Of a stretch of 48,285 bases of DNA, positions 42,240-48,285 are shown in pieces. Under the pieces are notes generated by a model. That model saw nothing but the letters and a program-made list of their open reading frames with translations, did no database searches and was not told the origin of the DNA. Each line of letters starts with the position of its first letter. The first letter of the stretch is position 1. A program made the position numbers and the translations under genes. The stretch spans positions 67,777 through 116,061 of the forward strand of contig JAFQDK010000037.1 in assembly GCA_017399305.1 (NCBI GenBank), given 5' to 3'. The stretch is from Clostridia bacterium. Lineage in GTDB: Bacteria; Bacillota; Clostridia; Oscillospirales; CAG-272.

Positions 42240-42548
42240 TTCGATTTCCTCCGTTGACTAAAACATATATTTATGTTAATATATAAATATAAACATTAGG
42301 GGGCGGTCTCTGTTTCGTTGGCGCGCAACAGAAACATTTACATGAGTTTGTAAATGGGGTACCCCTTTTGAGCAAGGTTATATACCCCCCTTCTTATACC
42401 ATGTAATTTAATTTTAAATTACAGAAACACATAAAGTCGCCACACAATGTCAAAATAAAAGTGTGGGTTTGCATTTTTATCAATAAAAAGTGTGGGAAAA
42501 AGTGTGGGGCTGCATTTCGCAGGGAAACATATTTCAAGGAGAGCTATT
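42240..42548. promoter_or_regulatory. Intergenic region with stacked inverted and direct repeats
   Basis: Between the divergent SLH operon and the LuxR-type gene. It holds an AT-rich inverted repeat near 42265-42290, TGTTTCGTTG/CAACAGAAACA (42311-42336), CATTTAC/GTAAATG (42335-42356), the palindrome GGGGTACCCC (42356-42365), GTAATTTAA/TTAAATTAC (42403-42422), and three copies of GTGTGGG (42461, 42490, 42502). Two of these copies extend into similar (TTTGCATTT / GCTGCATTT) tails. No clear sigma-A promoter was found for either gene, so control by dedicated regulators is likely. Confidence 0.5.
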
Positions 42549-43568
42549 ATGAGGAAGATTTTCAGCATTGTCGCATTTTTTACCACTTGTCTGCTCACGG
42601 GCTGTTCTGCCATCGGCGACAAGCCCATGGATATGTCGGCAATTTATTTGGCCACAACACTTCTTTCTATACTGATGCTTATAGGTTATCTTACTTTGAT
42701 TCACAAAAAAGAGCTTTGGTTGATGGTGTTGTTCGCCTCCACAGTGGTGGTAAATATAGGATACCTTTGGCTTGCAAATTCAAATTCGCTTGACAGCGCT
42801 CTGATGGCAAACAGGCTTGCCTACTTAGGTTCTGTGTTTCTGCCACTTGCAATGCTGCTAACCATAATCAAAGTTTGTCGACTCAAGCACTTCAAATGGA
42901 TGCCATATCAGCTTGTGGCTGTAAGTTTGTTTGTTTTTTTCATCGCAGCAAGTCCCGGATACTCGGACATTTACTATAAGGAAGTTTCTTTACGGACTGT
43001 GAACGGTGTTACCGTACTTGAAAAAGTATACGGTCCGTGGCATGTTCTCTTCCTTGTATTTTTGCTTGCATATTTTGCCGCAATGGTTGCCGCAATTATC
43101 CACGCTACTGTCAAAAAGTCTATGCCATCCCCTATACAAGCAGTGTTTCTTGCCTCCGCCGTATTTGCCAATCTCGGTGTCTGGCTTTTGGAACAGCTTG
43201 TTAAGATAGAGTTTGAATTCTTATCTGTATCATACATAATAAGCGAGATTTTTCTGCTTGAATTGTATCTCATGATGCAGGATGGAGAAAAGCTGTTTGT
43301 CGCGCCCTCACCGGAGCAACCGACAACGGAAAGCAAGCAACCAAAAGAACTGAGCGAACAGCAAGAATTGTTTGTTAAAGGCCTTAAAAAGCTTACTCCA
43401 ACCGAAAAATCTATATATAACTTTTATTTAGAAGGTAAATCCACTAAAGAAATAATGGCTGAACTTAACATAAAAGAAAATACGCTTAAATTCCATAATA
43501 AGAACCTATATAGCAAGCTAGGCGTCTCTTCACGCAAGCAGTTAATAGAAATTGCGAAATATCTATAA
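42549..43568 (+). CDS. 7TM-receptor/LuxR-type membrane transcription regulator
   Basis: A 339-residue protein starting MRKIFSIV, with AAGGAG 7 bases before the ATG; a longer frame from GTG 42492 lacks such a site. The N-terminus is hydrophobic and holds a possible lipobox (LLTGC). Seven to eight membrane segments follow up to about residue 245, in the pattern of the 7TM domain found in front of some histidine kinases (NxxYLWLANSNS, RLAYLGSVFLP). The C-terminus (about 282-339) is a LuxR/GerE helix-turn-helix (LTPTEKSIYNFYLEG, KENTLKFHNKNLYSKLGVSS). It has no kinase or receiver domain, so signal sensing and DNA binding are in one membrane-bound chain. A homologous gene lies at the left edge (1-444). 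It is divergent from the SLH operon, the first candidate for its target. Confidence 0.88.
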   Translation: MRKIFSIVAFFTTCLLTGCSAIGDKPMDMSAIYLATTLLSILMLIGYLTLIHKKELWLMVLFASTVVVNIGYLWLANSNSLDSALMANRLAYLGSVFLPLAMLLTIIKVCRLKHFKWMPYQLVAVSLFVFFIAASPGYSDIYYKEVSLRTVNGVTVLEKVYGPWHVLFLVFLLAYFAAMVAAIIHATVKKSMPSPIQAVFLASAVFANLGVWLLEQLVKIEFEFLSVSYIISEIFLLELYLMMQDGEKLFVAPSPEQPTTESKQPKELSEQQELFVKGLKKLTPTEKSIYNFYLEGKSTKEIMAELNIKENTLKFHNKNLYSKLGVSSRKQLIEIAKYL

Positions 43569-43601
43569 ATGAGCCGAACACAGATAAACGAACACTGAAA
43601 T

Positions 43602-43646
43602 AAAAATCCCCCTGTTGTAGAATAAAACTACAACAAGGGGATTTTG
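43602..43646. terminator. Bidirectional terminator between LuxR-type and M14 genes
   Basis: AAAATCCCC-C-TGTTGTAG / CTACAACA-A-GGGGATTTT with one mismatch and a 7-base loop. Confidence 0.88.
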
Positions 43647-43672
43647 TCATTGCAATTGTCTTTATTGCGCAA

Positions 43673-46156
43673 TTATTTATAAAGTTTATTAAAGAATGTC
43701 TTATATACACCTGTGGTTTGTGCGCGCCAGACAGGCTCATAGCCGTAGAGAACTACCTCGCCCTCTCCCTTTTTGCAACTTACAAGTGCGCCCTTGCCCG
43801 TGATATACTCTTCGCCCGCGAGGAAGCCGCTCTTTAAAAGGGCACTATCCTTATAGCGGATGGAAACGCTGTACTTTTCCGCATCAAAGGTGTCGGTGAC
43901 CGCAAATGACGGCGAATTATAGTTCAGCAACAGCGTTTCTTTTGGCATACCGTAACATGCAGGATCGTTTGTATCAACCTTTACACGTAGGGTAGATCCG
44001 TGTGCATTGTGAAGTGCAGGTGAAACGCCCTTGACCACATCACGTACAGAAACTCCGATATAATCAATAGCAAAGTTTGCGCTCTGGTTGAATGCGAGCA
44101 GTCTGCCTCCACGCTCGACGAACTTTTTGATTTCGGCAACGCCTGCCATACCGATACCGCTACGGTATTCAGGAGGCTGAGGACCTCCGAATTCGGTTAT
44201 CCAGCGTACCCATCCGTTGATGGCGCTTGCGGGCGCTTCTTCAAGGCCCAGGATAAAGGCAAGTGATTCATGAGGAATGACCAGTACATCAATGTCCTTA
44301 AGTCCTCCGCGGATATCGGTATCATACGCGGACTTATAGTCAAAGCCGTAACGCTCCAGCTCCAGACGAATCCAACTTTCGTGGTCGTTACCGAAATAAT
44401 AGCGGTGGAACACACCGACCTTCAGCGCTTCGACTTTCTGCAACAGTACGGGGGCTTCCGAAACCGCGGTATGCGTCGTAGGCGCTTCGCGAAGAATGCG
44501 CTCTACCGTATCCGCATCGCCCTCGGCATAGAAATCATGGTTCTCGCTGTCCGTGCGATAGACCTTAACGCCTGCCGCAAGCAGCATATTGACCGTCTTG
44601 TACGCGGAGTTTTCTCTCGCATCCAGAACGATCTTGCCGCTCTTTTGCACAGTGATATCCGTTTCTACGGCGCAAACAATTTCAAACGAGCCATCAAATT
44701 CCGCATTTGCGGGAATGACATCCACGCCGAGGAAATCGTTGACGGTATCGGTAAAGGAATCGTAGCCGCCGACGACGCCTGCTGCGTTCTTGGTCCACTG
44801 GTTGACGGGATACCGCGTCACGCCGAGCAGGTTTTTCACCACGCCGAACTTCGGCTGCGCGAGATAAACGGCATAAGTACCCGCGGAGTACACGGTGTCA
44901 CCGACGGTGAACGCCACGGTCGCTCTGTGTACCTCAATGTTCTGGCGAAGCAAGAGACGGATGAGGTGCTTGACCTCTCCTGTATCATGCTGTTTTTCGG
45001 GGATCAGGTACGCAACCTCGGGACGTGCTCTGCCGCACTCGGTCTGGTACTTTGCCTTGATCGCCATATCCGCGAGCACCGTTTTGCGGTTGCGCGCCAT
45101 AGTGTTCAATAGTTCGTACGCCGCTACATACTGGCGGTCGGTGATGTCGTGCAGGTGCCACCAGCCGCCCTGCCAGGGATTGGGGTACTGCGAATGCGGC
45201 TCCTTAGAAACGCCGTTGCTCTTAAGCTGTGTGGGATCAATATATTTCGGCGTCGCCATCTTTGCCGTTGCCGACTCGGTGAGCATACCGACGATATTGT
45301 GCTGGTTGGCAATGTTGGAAAATCCAAAATGCATCCAGCCGGGGTACGCCGAGCCGCTGGAAACGCCGGTAAGCCCCTTAGACTCCATGGCGCGCGCCAT
45401 AGCCGCGCCGTACCAGGCAAGCTCGCGCCAGATGTGCGGCGCGGTGTCCTGGCGAATAGGATTCTTGTACGGAACCAACTCGATACGTGCGCCGTAACTG
45501 CCCGTATGATGGTGGTCCTGGAAAGTCTGCGGCATCCACTCATGGAACAGGATGTCTGCCATGTAGCGGGATTCGGGAATGTTCTGGTAGACCGCGTCGC
45601 GGTTGTTGTCGTGCCCTGCGTATCTGTGGAAGATCTCGGGTGCGTCACTGCCCTCATAAGGCGTGCCTTTTTGCGAATAGTACCACTCGGTTGCCTGCAC
45701 TTCGCCGTCGGGATTGAGGCAAGGCACCATCACAAATACAACTTCATTGAGAATGCGGAGTGTATCCTCATCGTTTTTGGTTGCAAGATCATAGGCAAGG
45801 TTTATCGCCATCTGCGTACCGCCGACCTCGTTGCCGTGCATGGACATTGCCTGCACACAGACCGCTTTGCCGTTTTCGACAAGCGTCCCGATCTCGGCGT
45901 CGGAAAGTCCGCGCGGATCGGCAAGCGTCATGCTGATGCGACGCAGCTCATTAAGATTTGCAAGGTTCTTCGGCGCAGAAAAAGTTACCTTTAAAAACGG
46001 ATATCCTTCTGTTGTCGGACCCATATTTTCTGTAAGTACTCGGTCAGACCTTTCGCTTAAATGGTTAAAATACTCAACGATCTTTGTCCAATGGGCAAGC
46101 TCATAGTCATCGCCCGGTGTAAAGCCGAAGAATTCCTTTGGGGTAAGTACTTTCAT
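43673..46156 (-). CDS. M14 family zinc metallocarboxypeptidase
   Basis: An 827-residue protein without signal peptide; AAAGGAG before the ATG. The M14 domain lies at about 10-330: zinc ligands H107 and E110 in SMHGNEVGG, NPDG (148-151), the N185-R186 pair for the substrate carboxylate, a histidine cluster DHHHTG (214-219) with the third zinc ligand, and a later LTESAT that may hold the catalytic Glu. The C-terminal 450 residues contain additional mixed alpha/beta domains including a glutamine-amidotransferase-like segment (LVIPHESLAFILG..., FVERGGRLLAFNQSA). M14 enzymes remove C-terminal residues from peptides, or act on cell-wall peptides. The middle of the gene is markedly more GC-rich than its neighbours. 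It forms an operon with the epimerase gene (11-base gap). Confidence 0.88.
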   Translation of the reverse strand: MKVLTPKEFFGFTPGDDYELAHWTKIVEYFNHLSERSDRVLTENMGPTTEGYPFLKVTFSAPKNLANLNELRRISMTLADPRGLSDAEIGTLVENGKAVCVQAMSMHGNEVGGTQMAINLAYDLATKNDEDTLRILNEVVFVMVPCLNPDGEVQATEWYYSQKGTPYEGSDAPEIFHRYAGHDNNRDAVYQNIPESRYMADILFHEWMPQTFQDHHHTGSYGARIELVPYKNPIRQDTAPHIWRELAWYGAAMARAMESKGLTGVSSGSAYPGWMHFGFSNIANQHNIVGMLTESATAKMATPKYIDPTQLKSNGVSKEPHSQYPNPWQGGWWHLHDITDRQYVAAYELLNTMARNRKTVLADMAIKAKYQTECGRARPEVAYLIPEKQHDTGEVKHLIRLLLRQNIEVHRATVAFTVGDTVYSAGTYAVYLAQPKFGVVKNLLGVTRYPVNQWTKNAAGVVGGYDSFTDTVNDFLGVDVIPANAEFDGSFEIVCAVETDITVQKSGKIVLDARENSAYKTVNMLLAAGVKVYRTDSENHDFYAEGDADTVERILREAPTTHTAVSEAPVLLQKVEALKVGVFHRYYFGNDHESWIRLELERYGFDYKSAYDTDIRGGLKDIDVLVIPHESLAFILGLEEAPASAINGWVRWITEFGGPQPPEYRSGIGMAGVAEIKKFVERGGRLLAFNQSANFAIDYIGVSVRDVVKGVSPALHNAHGSTLRVKVDTNDPACYGMPKETLLLNYNSPSFAVTDTFDAEKYSVSIRYKDSALLKSGFLAGEEYITGKGALVSCKKGEGEVVLYGYEPVWRAQTTGVYKTFFNKLYK

Positions 46157-46167
46157 GATTTTCTCCT

Positions 46168-47157
46168 TTATTTTGCAAGGATACGGTCACACGCCGCACT
46201 CCACTCGGTGTCGATATCATATGCGCCGCGTTTTTCAAATGCTTCGAGCGTGGAACGCACGCCGTCCTCCAGCGAATAATCGCAGGTGAAATCGGGTACG
46301 GCACAAAGCAGTTTCGAATTGTCAAACACCCATGAGGTCGCCTTATCTGCCTTTAACATGCTGTACACATCGCCGTAGGTGGGGTACATCTCTCTTGCAA
46401 TATCCACGATGGGGCAATAGGCAAACTCCGCTTTCTTGCCCACATAGTCGCCAATGATCTCGCCCACGCGCGCCCACGGATAGGTCTTGCCCGAGGTGAT
46501 ATGAAACGCTTCACCGTATGCCTTTTTGTTGCCGCAAAGTCCGAGGAACGCTTTTGCAAAATCTGCGGAGTGTGTGAGTGTGCAAATATTATGCGTATCG
46601 GGAAGGAGGAGCGGCTTTCCGTTCTTTACTCTGTCAACAAGCGTCCAGTGCTTTGACGGAACAAGCGGAAAAGGAATGCGCGTACCGCCGTATGTTACAT
46701 ACGGGCGTACTATTGTATAGCAAAATGACGGATCAAGTGCTTTGCGCATCTCAAGATACTTTTCGCACCCAATCTTACCTCTGCAATAATCCCAATCTAC
46801 ATTATTTGCAGGAGTAACATCTTCTCTTATAGGCGTTGTCTGATCGGCACGTGAATACACGGTTGCAGAGGAAATGAATATAAACTGGTCGCAGTGCGGA
46901 TAAAATGCCTTGATATGCGCCGCAAGTTGCCCCGTTGAAAAAGCGACAAAATCCGCTATAACATCAAAGTGAAGTCCTGCAAGTTTTTCACCGATTTCGG
47001 GATCGTTTGCATCTCCTGTAATGACCTTTGCACCCTCGGGTAAAAATGCTGCGTGACGACCGCGGTTGAGGACAGTAATGTCCTCACCGCGTTTGATCGC
47101 AAGCTCTGTAATGCAGGTGCTGATAATTCCGCTGCCGCCTATCAAAAGAATTTTCAT
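46168..47157 (-). CDS. NAD(P)-dependent epimerase/dehydratase (extended SDR)
   Basis: A 329-residue Rossmann-fold protein of the extended SDR family. The nucleotide-binding loop is GGSGIIS (7-13; GxxGxxS instead of the usual GxxGxxG), D49 is in the TGDAND segment, a serine pair lies in FISSATVY (94-101), and the catalytic YxxxK is Y124-K128 in DYCRGKIG. It probably oxidises, reduces or epimerises a sugar nucleotide or related compound; the substrate is unknown. AAAGGAG lies before the ATG and the promoter is at 47187-47215. It is the first gene of an operon with the M14 peptidase, an unusual pairing. Confidence 0.85.
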   Translation of the reverse strand: MKILLIGGSGIISTCITELAIKRGEDITVLNRGRHAAFLPEGAKVITGDANDPEIGEKLAGLHFDVIADFVAFSTGQLAAHIKAFYPHCDQFIFISSATVYSRADQTTPIREDVTPANNVDWDYCRGKIGCEKYLEMRKALDPSFCYTIVRPYVTYGGTRIPFPLVPSKHWTLVDRVKNGKPLLLPDTHNICTLTHSADFAKAFLGLCGNKKAYGEAFHITSGKTYPWARVGEIIGDYVGKKAEFAYCPIVDIAREMYPTYGDVYSMLKADKATSWVFDNSKLLCAVPDFTCDYSLEDGVRSTLEAFEKRGAYDIDTEWSAACDRILAK

Positions 47158-47186
47158 GGTTCTCTCCTTTAGGGTATCTTTACATA

Positions 47187-47215
47187 ATTATATCTTAAAA
47201 GGTATTTTGCGTAAA
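47187..47215 (-). promoter_or_regulatory. Sigma-A promoter of the epimerase-M14 operon
   Basis: On the minus strand TTTACG, 17 bases, TATAAT; about 30 bases before the ribosome binding site. Confidence 0.7.
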
Positions 47216-47261
47216 TGCAATTATCGTTTATATTTGCGAAAATCAAGCTATAAGTTGTTTG

Positions 47262-48285
47262 TTACTGAGTAATAAGCTTCAGAATACGGATAACGTCTAT
47301 AAGATTTACCTTACCGTCACCGGTAACATCGCCTAAAGCATTATCATTTCCGTTGACTATATCGGTGAGCAGTTCAAGTGCATCAAAAACATCCGTAACA
47401 AAATCATTGTTTACATCGCCTAAAACCTTACCGATATTGTAGTTTTCACTTGTTCCGTCGGTAAAGTTAAGCGTTACAACATATCCTTCACTGTCAGAAG
47501 CAACTACAAATGCTTTGCCTCCTTCGGTGTTAACACTGTCATAAACAGTACCGTCAACGGTTGCACTTTCAACTGTCTTTCCTTCGGGAATTGCAACAGA
47601 GACATATGTTCCGTCAAGTCCAAGCTTTGCCGCGATAAAGCTTTCTGTCGAGCGATAAATGTCACTTGCATTAAGATATCCTGCCTTTACAAATGTAGCA
47701 GCGCCCTCTGCGGTATCATGGTTTTCAGGTTCAAACAAATTAGCAATAACATTTGCCTTATAACCGTCTACAGGAACAATATATGCAGGAGCATCGAGCG
47801 TAATCTGCTTTGCCTCTCCTACCGATGCCTGAGTTGCATCACCGCTATACTGTCCGAGTGTAAGTGTAGTACCTGCACAGAGCAGAAAATAGTTTACCCC
47901 ATGACGGTCAAGAGTCTGTAAAACGCTTGCAACATTTTCACAGTCTGCACCAAAAACATATGCGGTAGGGCGTGTACGATACTTGATCGCAATGTTATAG
48001 TTGTCCTGACCAACCATATTTTCCGCATAACGAACCGTGCCGTCAGCTCCTACAAGCGGATCGTTCCAATACAGTATTTTGTCATACTTCTGTACAAATG
48101 CTTTTGCATGGTGTACAACTACAGGCTGCCTGTCATCATATATTTGTGCGCTCTCGGTAACGGTCTTTTGCGCCGAGCGAACCGCCTCATAGATTGCACC
48201 GTCCTGCTCAATTGCAAGGGCGATAACCGACTTCAGTCCTGCGATCTGTACAAACGAGCGTCTGCCGATATCGGCAGGGCCGCCA
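47262..48285 (-). CDS. Secreted dockerin-bearing protein, C-terminal part (5' end outside window); possible M14 peptidase
   Basis: The frame stays open to the window edge, so about 340 residues of a larger protein are visible; the ATG at 48017 is internal. The first visible residues (GRRSFVQIAGLKSVIALAIE, then QIYDDRQPVVVHH) resemble the part of secreted M14 peptidases after the active site, but no zinc ligands are in view. A beta-rich segment follows (about 220-280), then a dockerin-like pair: a first loop DVNNDFVTDVFD lacking the usual glycine and a canonical second loop DVTGDGKVNLID. The last helix (VIRILKL) resembles those of the two glycosidases in this window. Membership of the dockerin group is firm; the peptidase role is a guess. 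Confidence 0.75.
   Translation of the reverse strand, partial: GGPADIGRRSFVQIAGLKSVIALAIEQDGAIYEAVRSAQKTVTESAQIYDDRQPVVVHHAKAFVQKYDKILYWNDPLVGADGTVRYAENMVGQDNYNIAIKYRTRPTAYVFGADCENVASVLQTLDRHGVNYFLLCAGTTLTLGQYSGDATQASVGEAKQITLDAPAYIVPVDGYKANVIANLFEPENHDTAEGAATFVKAGYLNASDIYRSTESFIAAKLGLDGTYVSVAIPEGKTVESATVDGTVYDSVNTEGGKAFVVASDSEGYVVTLNFTDGTSENYNIGKVLGDVNNDFVTDVFDALELLTDIVNGNDNALGDVTGDGKVNLIDVIRILKLITQ

Noticed and set aside
44270-45994. Long plus-strand frames of about 280 residues
   Set aside because: Antisense to the M14 gene in its GC-rich part, where stop codons are rare; the M14 frame has clear family motifs.
1-48285. CRISPR arrays, tRNA, rRNA and known riboswitches
   Set aside because: No regularly spaced repeats, no cloverleaf with CCA-type end, and no recognisable rRNA or riboswitch core were seen by eye; a covariance-model scan would be needed to exclude small RNAs.

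Overview
The window looks like chromosome of an anaerobic, low-to-mid GC Gram-positive Clostridia, of the kind found in gut or rumen (an Oscillospirales/Christensenellales-like lineage is my guess). The signs are strong AGGAGG-type ribosome binding sites, sigma-A promoters of the TTGACA/TATAAT type, secreted glycosidases with dockerin-like calcium loops, S-layer homology (SLH) proteins, many lipoproteins, and a TnpW/serine-recombinase remnant. No tRNA, rRNA or CRISPR array was seen. Both ends cut through genes.

Left part (1-13750): the end of a membrane-bound LuxR-type regulator; a seven-gene minus-strand operon of zinc-ribbon proteins, a TPM-domain membrane protein and two lipoproteins (483-5958); a lone lipoprotein; a recombinase remnant; a secreted GH43-like enzyme; an ECF sigma factor with a membrane partner; and, from a mirror-image divergent promoter, an NhaC-type Na+/H+ antiporter.

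Centre (13758-25115): a nine-gene minus-strand operon with one good sigma-A promoter and a long leader. In transcription order it encodes an SPFH protein with three zinc ribbons, a small membrane protein with a coiled-coil tail, a zinc-ribbon/helical-repeat protein, two paralogous coiled-coil/TPR-like proteins with a C-terminal membrane hairpin, a 59-residue protein, a helical protein, a Ycf46-type AAA+ ATPase, and a third coiled-coil paralogue. I regard this as the best candidate for an undescribed system, probably a membrane-associated assembly remodelled by the AAA+ ATPase. Together with the YdjG-like (zinc ribbon) and YdjH-like (TPM) genes near the left end it recalls the Bacillus PspA-YdjGHI envelope-stress module, but no PspA gene is visible.

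Right-centre (25554-35339): a carbohydrate locus with a PatB/MalY-type PLP enzyme, a cytoplasmic GH31 enzyme, an AraC-family regulator and a very large secreted GH31 enzyme with two beta-helix-like modules and a dockerin. The two GH31 genes have nearly identical 24-bp boxes placed identically against their -10 elements, almost certainly the AraC operator.

Right part (35382-48285): an SLH two-gene operon (one protein with an extraordinary cysteine-rich head, the other with an EF-Tu domain-2-like insert), a second membrane-bound LuxR regulator divergent from it, an M14 metallocarboxypeptidase and an epimerase in one operon (unusually GC-rich in its middle), and the end of a dockerin-bearing secreted protein.
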